Origin: Sphingobacteriales bacterium
GTDB lineage: Bacteria; Bacteroidota; Bacteroidia; Chitinophagales; JADIYW01
Direction of reading: 5' to 3'
DNA: 64,000 nucleotides
Assembly: GCA_016721245.1 (NCBI GenBank)
Contig: JADKIQ010000007.1
Span: forward strand, 62,001 to 126,000
Part shown: one piece after another, positions 10,306 through 19,189 of the stretch
Layout: every line of letters starts with the position of its first letter
How positions within the stretch are numbered: position 1 is the first letter of the stretch
The notes under the pieces: model-generated
Told to the model about the DNA's origin: nothing
The model's input: the letters and a program-made list of their open reading frames with translations, nothing else
Databases searched by the model: none
Program-made: the position numbers and the translations under genes

Positions 10306-10396
10306 TTGTCTGAATCACAGATTAAACAGATTTAAAGATTACACGGATTCAGATTCAGCGGAATCCTTTAATCCTTAAAATCAGCGATTCTGACAA
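10306..10396. repeat. imperfect long palindrome, Bacteroidota-type intergenic repeat
   Basis: The ends TTGTCTGAATC (10306-10316) and GATTCTGACAA (10386-10396) are inverted copies with one mismatch, and the inner parts (GATTAAACAGATTTAAAGATT and AATCCTTTAATCCTTAAAATC) are also roughly complementary. The whole 91 nt can fold into one long hairpin. It lies between two convergent genes and could also act as a bidirectional terminator. A half copy occurs at 15146-15183. Confidence 0.65.
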
Positions 10397-10400
10397 ATAA

Positions 10401-11342
10401 TTAAAGGTTGATTTTTTCACCAATAGAATAGTGATTTCTGTCGGCTCCGTTGCGGGCAATCAATTCACCTAAGAAGCCGGCAACAAATAACTGAGCGCCT
10501 ACAATGATGGTTAAGATACCGAGGTAGAAAATAGGGCGATTGGTCATACCCACAACTCCAAAGATAGTTTTGGTAATTGTCAGATAAATCAGAATTAAAA
10601 TACCGAAGAAAAAAGAAAGCACACCCAATGTACCGAATATATGCATCGGTCTTTTGCCATATCGACCCACAAACGTGATGCTCATTAAATCCAGAAAGCC
10701 ATTTACAAAACGTTCAAGCCCAAACTTAGTTTTGCCGTATTTGCGTTCCTGATGCTGTACTGCTTTCTCCGTAATTTTATCAAAGCCGGCCCACTTTGCA
10801 ATCACCGGAATATAGCGATGCATTTCGCCATATACTTCAATGCTTTTCACCACTTTCTTCTGATAGGCTTTCAGTCCGCAGTTAAAATCGTGCAGGTTAT
10901 TGATACCCGAAACATAACGGGTTGCCGCATTAAATAATTTAGTAGGAACCGTTTTAGTGATCGGGTCGTAGCGTTTTTTCTTCCAGCCTGAAACCAGATG
11001 ATAACCATCCACAGTAATCATTTTATAGAGTTCCGGAATTTCATCCGGTGAATCCTGCAAATCTGCATCCATCGTGATGACCACATCGCCTTGTGCGGCT
11101 TCAAAACCGACCTGTAAGGCGGCAGATTTCCCATAATTGCGCTGAAACTGTATGCCTTTTATATTTGGATTTTGTTTCGATAGCGCCTGTATCACTTTCC
11201 ATGAATCATCCTTACTGCCATCGTCTACTGCAATCACTTCATACGAAAACTGATGCTCCGTCATTACTTTCTCTATCCAGGAAAATAATTCGGGCAAGGA
11301 TTCTTCTTCGTTCAGTAATGGTATGACAACGCTGATGTTCAA
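10401..11342 (-). CDS. glycosyltransferase family 2, polyprenyl-phosphate sugar transferase type
   Basis: A 313-residue GT2 protein of the dolichol-phosphate mannosyltransferase/GtrB type, which moves a sugar from a nucleotide donor to a polyprenyl phosphate. The N-terminal half has SVVIPLLNEEESLPEL, the VDDGSKDDS donor-binding segment, and MDADLQDSPDEIP carrying the DxD metal site. QERKYGKTKFGLERFVNGFLD leads into two C-terminal membrane helices (about 230-255 and 270-295), as expected for this group. The start codon is TTG (MNISVV). No ATG lies upstream in frame, and starting later would remove the first strand of the fold. It is a monocistronic gene ending next to the long palindrome. Confidence 0.93.
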   Translation of the reverse strand: MNISVVIPLLNEEESLPELFSWIEKVMTEHQFSYEVIAVDDGSKDDSWKVIQALSKQNPNIKGIQFQRNYGKSAALQVGFEAAQGDVVITMDADLQDSPDEIPELYKMITVDGYHLVSGWKKKRYDPITKTVPTKLFNAATRYVSGINNLHDFNCGLKAYQKKVVKSIEVYGEMHRYIPVIAKWAGFDKITEKAVQHQERKYGKTKFGLERFVNGFLDLMSITFVGRYGKRPMHIFGTLGVLSFFFGILILIYLTITKTIFGVVGMTNRPIFYLGILTIIVGAQLFVAGFLGELIARNGADRNHYSIGEKINL

Positions 11343-11415
11343 TTTATGATTTCAGATTTATGATATAAGAATTATACTGCAAAAATAGAGTTATTCGTTT
11401 GTGTAACCAAATCAA

Positions 11416-11850
11416 TTATTCTTTTTTAAGAATTAGAGCAAACACCAGTGATATAAAAATTCCAATGGCACTGTACAACATTAACACCATGGCAAATGCT
11501 CCCTGCGGCAATAATGCTGCTCCGGTTATTTTTGAAAAAATGGTATAAAATGAATTAATAAAAATGGCCAGTACTAAACTTGCCAGCCAGCCGCCTAAAA
11601 ATCCCTGCATGAATTTCAGTTTATTGCCCTGGATTTTTCTGGAAAGATACTGGGTCAACACCACGGTAAATAAAATGGAGGTAACCTGCAGCAACATTGC
11701 CTGCATCCTGCCGTAGGGCATATGTTTTACGTATGCCAGTGTAAAAAACCCTCCAAAAAAAATAGTGGATAATAATGCAGAAAACAAAATAATCATAATC
11801 CCGCTTAACAGGCCTCTCGTATTATTTTCCGGTTGTACTTCTTCGCTCAT
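11416..11850 (-). CDS. DUF4199 family membrane protein
   Basis: A 144-residue protein with four predicted membrane helices and a short polar N-terminus (MSEEVQPENNTRG). It matches the DUF4199 pattern: GLLSGIMIILFSALLSTIFFGG, then YVKHMPYGRMQAMLLQ, then a third helix after QGFLGGWLASLV. The function is unknown. Its ATG overlaps the stop of the dihydroorotase-like gene by one base (TAATG), which shows tight translational coupling. That three-gene run (BatA-like, dihydroorotase-like, DUF4199) is a conserved order I associate with Bacteroidota genomes. Confidence 0.82.
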   Translation of the reverse strand: MSEEVQPENNTRGLLSGIMIILFSALLSTIFFGGFFTLAYVKHMPYGRMQAMLLQVTSILFTVVLTQYLSRKIQGNKLKFMQGFLGGWLASLVLAIFINSFYTIFSKITGAALLPQGAFAMVLMLYSAIGIFISLVFALILKKE

Positions 11851-13106
11851 TAGTTGTTTGTAATTATAAAGTTTCCTTTAGAGAAAACGGCTTTTACTTT
11901 TCCTTTTAAAGGCGTATTCAGATAGGGTGAATTTCTTGATTTGGATTTGCTATTTTTTTCAGTTAATGTCCATTCTTCGTCAAAATTCAGGATAATGAAA
12001 TCTGAAGATGAGGCAGCCTGATTAATTATTTTTCTCGGATTGGTGGATAATAAGTCTATTAATCTTTCTTTAGGAACTTCCTTTTCTAATCTTTTATGGA
12101 GCAAGCCGAAAGCCGTTTCCAAACCAATGATGCCAAAATCTGCCACTTCAAACTCTACGTTTTTTTCATCGATGTTTAAAGGTGTATGCTGTGTGGAAAT
12201 ACAATCCACCGTGCCATCTTTCAGTCCTTCGATTAAAGCCTGCTGGTCGTCTTGTATTCTCAAAGGCGGAAATACTTTGTAATTGGAATCGAAATTCTTT
12301 ACTTCATTTTCGTCACTGATTAAATGATGTACAAATACTGAACAGGTGATATTTAATTGTTCTGATTTTGCTTTTCTGATTAGCTCAATACTTTCTTTAG
12401 TAGAAATTCCGACGAAATGCATTTTGCCGCCTGCGTATTTCAGTAATTCGATATCGCGCTGCACTACAGAATATTCCGACAAGTTCGTGATGCCTTTCAT
12501 GCCCATGCGCACCGAAACTTCGCTTTCATTCACTTGTCCATCTCCGACCAATGTTTTATCAAAAGGCATCGTGATGATTAATCCGTTGAACGGCTGCACA
12601 TATTGCAAGGCACGCAACAACACACCGCTGTCTTTGATACCATGTGGCACATCGGAGAACGCAATGGCTCCTGCATAATGCATATCCAGCATTTCTGTCG
12701 GTGTTTTGCCATCAAAATTTTCCGTCACGGCACCAATTGGTAAAATAGTAATCGGTGTATTTTTTGCATTATTGAGAATATATTCTACTTGCGCTTTAGT
12801 TTGGGTAATCGGATGGTTATCTGCGGTTGCGCAAATAGTAGTGAAACCACCTGCAATCGCTGCATTGGCTACAGAAGTAATATCTTCGCGGTATTCAAAA
12901 CCCGGATCATTGATATTGACATATAAATCACAGAAACCATGTGCAAGATAAGAACCGGAAAAGTCTATTGTTTCGACTGCTGCATCTTCAATCGCTTCAC
13001 CGATTTTGGTAATCTTTCCGTTTTCGATTAAAACATTTACTTTTTTTCCGTTATGTACGGATGCCATGTCTAAGACAGTGATATTTTTAAGCAGGTAGCT
13101 GGTCAT
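11850..13106 (-). CDS. dihydroorotase-like protein lacking metal ligands (PyrC paralogue)
   Basis: A 418-residue amidohydrolase of the class I dihydroorotase family by overall sequence: GFCDLYVNINDPGFEYREDI, GGFTTICATADNHPITQ, FGIIGLETAFGLLHKRL. The zinc ligands are missing, though. The usual DLHVHxREPG reads DLYVNINDPG (both His lost), and the catalytic Asp of the ATDHAPH box is replaced in ISTQHTPLN. It is therefore probably a non-catalytic homologue, like the structural pseudo-dihydroorotases that partner aspartate carbamoyltransferase in some bacteria. A true pyrC should exist elsewhere. The ATG at 13106 overlaps the stop of the upstream gene as ATGA, which decides the start over an upstream TTG. 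Confidence 0.85.
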   Translation of the reverse strand: MTSYLLKNITVLDMASVHNGKKVNVLIENGKITKIGEAIEDAAVETIDFSGSYLAHGFCDLYVNINDPGFEYREDITSVANAAIAGGFTTICATADNHPITQTKAQVEYILNNAKNTPITILPIGAVTENFDGKTPTEMLDMHYAGAIAFSDVPHGIKDSGVLLRALQYVQPFNGLIITMPFDKTLVGDGQVNESEVSVRMGMKGITNLSEYSVVQRDIELLKYAGGKMHFVGISTKESIELIRKAKSEQLNITCSVFVHHLISDENEVKNFDSNYKVFPPLRIQDDQQALIEGLKDGTVDCISTQHTPLNIDEKNVEFEVADFGIIGLETAFGLLHKRLEKEVPKERLIDLLSTNPRKIINQAASSSDFIILNFDEEWTLTEKNSKSKSRNSPYLNTPLKGKVKAVFSKGNFIITNN

Positions 13107-15121
13107 TTCCAAAATCGTATTAACAATACTTCAATCAACAGGAATAACAGCGACAAAATTACGCAAAGTTTCCATAATAAAATGCCATCTTTTATTTGTT
13201 TTACTTCTGCGGCTAAATTGGCGCGTGTATTATCGAGTACTAAATGGTTTTTCTGATTGAAGGTCTTCTTTAATTCATCCTTTTCTGTAAATTTCAAGGT
13301 AGATTCGGTACGATCGAAATTAAATGCAGCCACACCAAGGTTTCTATTGTTGGCATTAATCGTATAATGTCCGTCAGACGACAATGTAGTATTTACACGA
13401 AGCAAGACAGTATTGCCAACAGATCGGTTCTCCGGAATAAACTCGTTTTTTCCGTTCGATAATTTATAAACACTTTCGCTGCTTGAGTTTTCATTTTTTA
13501 ATTCTATTAGATTATCTTTTCCAATGGTAAAATAAAGCGGTTGGTTATTTTTCTTGTATACTGCTGTGTTGTACACCATCGGCGCAAAAATAGCTTTAGC
13601 TTGTAAATCAGAGAAAACGTTATTGAGCGGCACTGCCTGCAAATAAATATATCCTTTTCCGACATCAAATTTAGAAACCAATGGTGAACCTGTGTTGGTG
13701 GATAATAGTTCACGTTCGTTATTATTGCTACCTGATAAAATGGGATAATATTTTGCAATCTTAGGCGTTTCCATGTTTTTCGGCAACTGATTAAAGACGC
13801 CTTTAAAAACTTCTTCGTTCAGATTTATTTTGGTGACTTCGCCTGATTTTACGATGGCTTCGCCAAAAGTTCCAGCATTATTATTAGCCAGAAACGAATT
13901 ATAGCTGGCAATACTTGTATTCGTTCCCGGAATAACATACAAATTTCCGCCGTTGTCCATATATTCTTTTAAAGAAGCTGCCAGGCCTGAACTGATTTCC
14001 TGCAACTGATTTAAAATAATCAGTGAATAATTTCTAAACGAAGAATAGTCGATTTGACCTTTATTCGTTTTGTCAAATATAAAATGATTGTCATTTGAAA
14101 ATATGGAAGCGATGTTATTCGGTGTTTCAGCATCTTCTATTGACAGCACTTTTTCCTGTGTATCAACATTAAATGCGAAGTAGAATTTATCATCGAAGGT
14201 AATCGGATAGTCGTTGAAAGAAATTTCGCCGCGCTGCCAGCCTGCCTGTGTCACGGTAAAATTGAATGAATCTATCAGGCTGCTTTCTGCAGGAATGGTT
14301 ATATCATCAATGGCTTTTACAGCGTCATTTATTTTTACAGAAATCCTGATTTTATCGGCTTGTGTGGTGCCTGCATTTCGCAAACGAACAATCAGTTTAT
14401 TCGTCGAATTGATGGTAAACACCGGCTGATCAAACCAACAGGAATCGACAAATAAGTTTTTTTCCGGATTGCCTTGTATTGGTAAAAAATGAGCAGTAAA
14501 GCTGGTATCTTCACTCTGTGTCAACATGTTTTTCTGAAAATCGGAAATAAAAAATCCCAGTTTATTTTTAGCGCCGAGTGTTTGAAAGAGAGCTGCTTGT
14601 TTTTTAGCAATTTCATTAACCGTTTTGATATTCGGCGATAATTCCAGCTTATCTACCGCATCTAAAAAATCCTGTTTTTGCATCCAGCGTTGATGCATAC
14701 CTTCCAAATCATTGGTGAGCAAAGCAAATTTATCACCGGTGGTAAATGCATTAGCGAGTTCTTTTGCTTTGGTTTTTGCCACCGACAAAGCTGCTTCGCC
14801 GCCGCTCTTCAATCCCATGGAATAAGAATTATCGACATACACACAAACCGCAGAGGTTCCCAGATTGAGTTTGTTTTTGTTGTTGCCTATAAAAGGCTGC
14901 ACGAATGCTAAAATTAAAAAGAACAACGCAAGCAATCTCGAAGCCAGAATCAATCTTTTTTTCAGTTTTTCGATGGTTGATTTTTCTTCCTGCACCTGTT
15001 TCAGAAAACGAATATCCGAGAAATAGACCTTCTTGAATTTGCGGAAATAGAATAGATGAATGATAACAGGAATTGCAAGTGCAAACAGTGCGAGTAAAAA
15101 CCAGGGAAATACGAATTGCAT
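13103..15121 (-). CDS. BatA-type membrane protein with VWA-like domain
   Basis: A 672-residue membrane protein. It begins with the paired-anchor N-terminus typical of BatA/aerotolerance-type proteins (MQFVFPWFLLALFALAIPVIIHLFYFRKFKKV, then a second helix at ~60-80 ending FVQPFIGNN). A VWA-like domain follows, with VDNSYSMGLKSG supplying a DxSxS metal-dependent adhesion site. The middle resembles an Ig-like and a class I glutamine amidotransferase-like domain (YSSFRNYSLIILNQLQEISSGL, YMDNGGNLYVIPGT). A final helix sits at the C-terminus (LLWKLCVILSLLFLLIEVLLI). Members of this family are common in Bacteroidota and thought to act in envelope stress or protein assembly. It is the first gene of the three-gene operon with the dihydroorotase-like and DUF4199 genes. 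Confidence 0.85.
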   Translation of the reverse strand: MQFVFPWFLLALFALAIPVIIHLFYFRKFKKVYFSDIRFLKQVQEEKSTIEKLKKRLILASRLLALFFLILAFVQPFIGNNKNKLNLGTSAVCVYVDNSYSMGLKSGGEAALSVAKTKAKELANAFTTGDKFALLTNDLEGMHQRWMQKQDFLDAVDKLELSPNIKTVNEIAKKQAALFQTLGAKNKLGFFISDFQKNMLTQSEDTSFTAHFLPIQGNPEKNLFVDSCWFDQPVFTINSTNKLIVRLRNAGTTQADKIRISVKINDAVKAIDDITIPAESSLIDSFNFTVTQAGWQRGEISFNDYPITFDDKFYFAFNVDTQEKVLSIEDAETPNNIASIFSNDNHFIFDKTNKGQIDYSSFRNYSLIILNQLQEISSGLAASLKEYMDNGGNLYVIPGTNTSIASYNSFLANNNAGTFGEAIVKSGEVTKINLNEEVFKGVFNQLPKNMETPKIAKYYPILSGSNNNERELLSTNTGSPLVSKFDVGKGYIYLQAVPLNNVFSDLQAKAIFAPMVYNTAVYKKNNQPLYFTIGKDNLIELKNENSSSESVYKLSNGKNEFIPENRSVGNTVLLRVNTTLSSDGHYTINANNRNLGVAAFNFDRTESTLKFTEKDELKKTFNQKNHLVLDNTRANLAAEVKQIKDGILLWKLCVILSLLFLLIEVLLIRFWK

Positions 15122-15145
15122 CTTACAAACAAAGATAATAAATAA

Positions 15146-15183
15146 TTTTTGTCTAAACCGCTGATTAACCTGATTTAAGGATT
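15146..15183 (+). repeat. half copy of the 10.3 kb palindromic repeat
   Basis: This stretch matches the left half of the element at 10306 with few changes (TTTTTGTCTaAAcCgCTGATTAAcCtGATTTAAgGATT). It lies between the BatA-like gene and the small membrane protein and overlaps the latter's last codons. It shows the repeat is dispersed in this genome and may insert or decay at gene ends. Confidence 0.55.
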
Positions 15184-15564
15184 GTTATGATTTTGAATAA
15201 AAATGGTTTCTCCATTTCTGTTTGTACTTACAATAAAACTTGAGAATATAAATACAATAATCAAAGCAACCAGAAAATATCCACTTCGACTTTCTATAAA
15301 CCCATATTGAAGAAAATTAAGTTTTTTTATTGTAAAATGTGATATTACTAAAAGAAAAATAACGAAAACAAAGATAGTCCATTTTGGATAAATATTTGGC
15401 TGAAGAAATCCACATGATAAAAGAACATTCTGTATTGTAAATGAAAATACAAATAATAATAAAGCTGAAAAAAGCGTAATAGTATGTATCGCAATATCTT
15501 TATCGCCAAATTTTACTTGAAAACGATAAAGGTGAAATAGAATATAAGAAATGAATCTTTTCAT
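15175..15564 (-). CDS. small hypothetical integral membrane protein
   Basis: A 129-residue protein with three to four hydrophobic helices (VKFGDKDIAIHTITLFSALLLFVFSF, KWTIFVFVIFLLVISHF, SGYFLVALIIVFIFSSFIV) and short basic loops, starting MKRFISYILFHLYRFQ. I recognise no family. It is 26 nt downstream of lysS on the same strand and could be read through from it. Its last codons lie within a repeat fragment, so the natural C-terminus may have been altered by that insertion. Confidence 0.55.
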   Translation of the reverse strand: MKRFISYILFHLYRFQVKFGDKDIAIHTITLFSALLLFVFSFTIQNVLLSCGFLQPNIYPKWTIFVFVIFLLVISHFTIKKLNFLQYGFIESRSGYFLVALIIVFIFSSFIVSTNRNGETIFIQNHNNP

Positions 15565-15590
15565 AATTCAAATGACCTAATAAATTTTAC

Positions 15591-17123
15591 CTATTTCTCC
15601 GGTCGCATTTGCGGAAAGAACAGCACTTCCTGAATAGATGCCTGATTGCTCAGCAACATCGCCAGACGGTCGATACCAAAGCCGATACCGGACGTTGGCG
15701 GCATACCGTATTCCAGTGCCCGCAGGAAATCCTGATCGATGAACATCGCCTCATCGTCGCCACGCTCCTGTAGCTTAGACTGATCCTCAAAACGCTCACG
15801 TTGATCTATCGGATCATTTAATTCCGTATAGGCATTGGCAATTTCTTTGCCGTTAATCATCAACTCAAAACGCTCCACCAAACCGGCTTTGCTACGGTGT
15901 TTTTTCGTCAATGGTGACATTTCAACCGGATAATCTATAATGAAAGTAGGTTGTATATAGTTGTGTTCGCAACGTGCGCCGAAGATTTCGTCTATCAGCT
16001 TGCCTTTGCCCATCGTTGGGTTGGTTTCTATATGCAGTTGTTTGCAAACATCGCGCAAGCCAGCTTCATCCATTTCAGAAACGTCGAAACCAGTGTAGGT
16101 CTTGATGGCATCGTAAATGGAAATACGCTTGTACGGTGCTTTGAAGTTAATCATGTTCTCGCCCACTTCCACAGCTGTGGTTCCGTTGGTATCCATACAA
16201 GCTTTCTCCAGTAACTGCTCTGTGGTTTCCATCATCCAGAAATAATCTTTGTACGCCACATAAAATTCCAGCACGGTAAATTCAGGATTATGGGTTCTGT
16301 CCATCCCTTCATTTCTGAAGTTTCTGGAGAACTCATATACCCAGTCAAAACCACCTACAATCAATCTTTTCAGATACAATTCATTTGCAATTCTCAAATA
16401 CAATGGAATATCCAGTGCATTGTGATGCGTGATAAAGGGTTTTGCCGCAGCGCCACCGGGAATACTTTGCAATACCGGTGTATCTACTTCCAATGCTCCT
16501 TTATCATTTAAAAATTCACGGATGGAATTCATCATTTTAGTACGTTTTACGAACGTTTCACGCACTTTTGAGTTTACGACGAGATCCACATAACGTTGTC
16601 TGTATCTCATTTCCGGATCGGAAAAGGCATCAAATACGTTGCCTTCCTCATCTGTTTTTACTACCGGCAATGGTCGCAACGACTTTGCCAATAACACAAA
16701 CTCCTTACCATGAATGGATATTTCACCCATTTTCGTAATAAAGACATATCCTTTTATACCTATAAAATCGCCTAAGTCCAACAGCTTGGAAAAAAGGACA
16801 TCATACATAGATTTATCTTCACCCGGACAAATATCATCACGACGAACATAAATTTGAATACGGCCTTCGCTGTCCTGTACTTCTGCAAAAGATGCTTTTC
16901 CGGCAGGACGTGTGGCCATCAGTCTGCCTGCAATACAAACATCCTGATAGTTGAGGCGGTTCTTGGTACCGTCTTCCAGCACTTCCTCTTTATAGTTTTC
17001 TTTTATTTCTTTAGAAGTTACATTTACCGGATACAATGGAGCCGGATATGGATCCACGCCCAGTGCTTTTATTTTTTCGAGTTTTTCACGTCGTACTTGT
17101 TCCTGTTCAGAAAGATGTTGCAT
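15591..17123 (-). CDS. lysS: lysyl-tRNA synthetase, class II
   Basis: A 510-residue LysRS that charges tRNA-Lys. The N-terminal OB-fold anticodon-binding domain covers about residues 55-165 (VCIAGRLMATRPAGKASFAEVQDSEGRIQIYV). The class II core follows with motif 1 near MRYRQRYVDLVVN, motif 2 FRNEGMDRTHNPEFTVLEFYVAY, and motif 3 GIGFGIDRLAMLLSN close to the end. Length and motifs are standard for bacterial LysS. The start MQHLSEQEQVRREKLEKI is the normal family start. It is transcribed away from the DUF3857 genes. Confidence 0.98.
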   Translation of the reverse strand: MQHLSEQEQVRREKLEKIKALGVDPYPAPLYPVNVTSKEIKENYKEEVLEDGTKNRLNYQDVCIAGRLMATRPAGKASFAEVQDSEGRIQIYVRRDDICPGEDKSMYDVLFSKLLDLGDFIGIKGYVFITKMGEISIHGKEFVLLAKSLRPLPVVKTDEEGNVFDAFSDPEMRYRQRYVDLVVNSKVRETFVKRTKMMNSIREFLNDKGALEVDTPVLQSIPGGAAAKPFITHHNALDIPLYLRIANELYLKRLIVGGFDWVYEFSRNFRNEGMDRTHNPEFTVLEFYVAYKDYFWMMETTEQLLEKACMDTNGTTAVEVGENMINFKAPYKRISIYDAIKTYTGFDVSEMDEAGLRDVCKQLHIETNPTMGKGKLIDEIFGARCEHNYIQPTFIIDYPVEMSPLTKKHRSKAGLVERFELMINGKEIANAYTELNDPIDQRERFEDQSKLQERGDDEAMFIDQDFLRALEYGMPPTSGIGFGIDRLAMLLSNQASIQEVLFFPQMRPEK

Positions 17124-17201
17124 ATATAAATAAATTGAAGTGCAAAAATACGAGTATGATTTGAAAATATCGGATGAAAAACAGAATTAACGGAGATTTA
17201 T

Positions 17202-17232
17202 TTTGGATTAAAGATTGAAAGATATATTTTTG
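17202..17232 (+). promoter_or_regulatory. Bacteroidota-type promoter for the DUF3857 gene pair
   Basis: TTTG (17202-17205) and TATTTTTG (17225-17232) are separated by exactly 19 nt, matching the Bacteroidota sigma factor consensus TTTG-N19-21-TAnnTTTG. Transcription would begin around 17239, leaving a very short leader before the GTG at 17249. Confidence 0.6.
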
Positions 17233-17248
17233 TAGAAATATATATCAA

Positions 17249-19189
17249 GTGAAATATTACACTATTCTACTCATTTTTATTACACAGTCCGGTTTTGCAA
17301 AAGATGAAGCATTTAAATTCGGGAAATTTAGCGAACAGGAAATTGCAATGAAAATCTGCACATTGGATTCTGCGGCAGGTGCAATTGTATTGTCTGACAT
17401 TGGAAGCATTAAGTATGAGTTACATGAATATGGTTTTGGTGTTGTTTTTTCCAAAAAGTTCAGAATAAAAATTCTGGATAAAAAGGCGCTTTATCTTGCT
17501 GATCAGTTTCTATATGGTGTATCTGCTGGAAGTGTAGACAAAATAAAGGCACATACCGTAAATTTTGAAAACGGGAAAGCTGTAGAAAGCGAAGTAGAAA
17601 AAAAAGACATCTTCTTTGACAAGCTTTATGAAGATTTTTATACCATGAAAATTCCTTTCAGAAATGTAAAAGAAGGTTCCATTATTGAGGCTGAATTTGA
17701 ATTAAAATCATCAGGTTACAAATTTCCTGTCTGGTATTTTCAACGAGAGATTCCGACGTTAAAAAGCAGCTTTAAGGTTTCTATACCTGAATATTTTACA
17801 TTTAGGAAAAAAATGGGTGGCTATTTACAACCTGCAAAAGTAAATGAAGACATGGAAACAGTAACCATCAATGGTGATTTCAGCTATGTTGAAAATCAAA
17901 CTACTTATATGTTTGAAAATATTCCGTCGCTTATTGAAGAGCCGAATGTAAGCAGTATAGAAAATTACTTATCCAAAGTTGAGTATGAGTTATCTTCAGT
18001 AAGAATTCCCGGACGCACAGAGGAGCTTCTGAGCACCAGCTGGGAAGAAATCACTAAATTACTCTACAAATCAGACAATATAGGAGTTCAAGCCTCCATT
18101 GGTTCAAATTTCATGAATGAATTATATGATCAGATTAAATCACAGACATTTAATTCAGATAGCGAGCGAATAGATGCCGCATATAAATTAATACAATCAA
18201 AAATCAGATGGAATAAAATTAATTCGGTGGTAAGTGGAAATGGAATTAAAGAAGCATATAAAAAAGGAGAAGGAAATTCCGCAGATATTAACTTGCTGCT
18301 CTTAAGGCTGTTAAAGGATTTGAATTATAATGTTTATCCCGTGGCAATTAGCACGCGCAAGAATGGGTTTCTTTCTTACTTTCCTACACTATTTGATTTT
18401 AACCATCTGATTGTATTAATAAAATTAAATGGTAAAAATTTATTACTGGACGCGTCTGAAAAAAATTATCCTTCTTATCTGTTGCCTGAAAAATGCATCA
18501 ATGACAGAGGGTTAGTTGTAAAGGAAACCGGTTTAGAATGGGTTCCTTTAAATGCACAACGGGTTCACAGCTCAGTTCAAAGTGTAGAAACAAAAATAGA
18601 TGCCACCGGTAAAATGACTGGCAAATTAGTATTACAGCGAAAAGAATATGCCGCTTCACAGTTCAGGGGAAATGCCAATGATGATAATGACATTGAAAAA
18701 TATTTAGCTGAGTTTGCGAAAATAAATATGCTTACCGTAAACAGCAAAGAAATCAATAATGTTGCACAAGCGAATCTGCCCGTACTTATTAATGTTGCTT
18801 TCAGCAACCAGACATCTATAGTGAACGGCGATGAAATTTTTGTTCAACCTATGTTTCTGTCCTCGATAAAAGAGAACCCATACAAATTAAAACAACGAAT
18901 CTATCCTGTTGAATATACGGAACCCGTTGAGGAAACATATGTATTCAACCTTACATTGCCTGAGGGTTATACTGTATCTGAAAAACCTGCTAATATAAAT
19001 TATGCTCTGCCGCAAAACGGCGGGAAATTCAGCTATCAGGTTAGCATCAACAACAATACCGTACAACTTATCTCTAAATTTTCCATTAAAAAAATCCTGT
19101 TTGCTCCGGAAGAATATGATAGCTTAAAAGAATTTTACAGCCAGATTATCAATAAACAAAATGAACAAATAGTATTAAAGAAACTGTAA
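17249..19189 (+). CDS. DUF3857 domain protein with inactive transglutaminase-like domain
   Basis: A 646-residue exported protein: signal peptide (MKYYTILLIFITQSGFA), an N-terminal DUF3857 beta-rich domain (to ~300), a transglutaminase-like core, and a C-terminal DUF3858-like beta domain. In the transglutaminase core the expected catalytic cysteine position reads GEGNSADINLLLLRLLKD, with Ser where active enzymes have Cys; this NSAD variant is common in Bacteroidota and suggests a binding rather than catalytic role. The start is GTG at 17249, directly downstream of a good promoter; no ATG in frame retains the signal peptide. The next gene overlaps by one base (TAATG), so the two are co-translated. 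Confidence 0.88.
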   Translation: MKYYTILLIFITQSGFAKDEAFKFGKFSEQEIAMKICTLDSAAGAIVLSDIGSIKYELHEYGFGVVFSKKFRIKILDKKALYLADQFLYGVSAGSVDKIKAHTVNFENGKAVESEVEKKDIFFDKLYEDFYTMKIPFRNVKEGSIIEAEFELKSSGYKFPVWYFQREIPTLKSSFKVSIPEYFTFRKKMGGYLQPAKVNEDMETVTINGDFSYVENQTTYMFENIPSLIEEPNVSSIENYLSKVEYELSSVRIPGRTEELLSTSWEEITKLLYKSDNIGVQASIGSNFMNELYDQIKSQTFNSDSERIDAAYKLIQSKIRWNKINSVVSGNGIKEAYKKGEGNSADINLLLLRLLKDLNYNVYPVAISTRKNGFLSYFPTLFDFNHLIVLIKLNGKNLLLDASEKNYPSYLLPEKCINDRGLVVKETGLEWVPLNAQRVHSSVQSVETKIDATGKMTGKLVLQRKEYAASQFRGNANDDNDIEKYLAEFAKINMLTVNSKEINNVAQANLPVLINVAFSNQTSIVNGDEIFVQPMFLSSIKENPYKLKQRIYPVEYTEPVEETYVFNLTLPEGYTVSEKPANINYALPQNGGKFSYQVSINNNTVQLISKFSIKKILFAPEEYDSLKEFYSQIINKQNEQIVLKKL

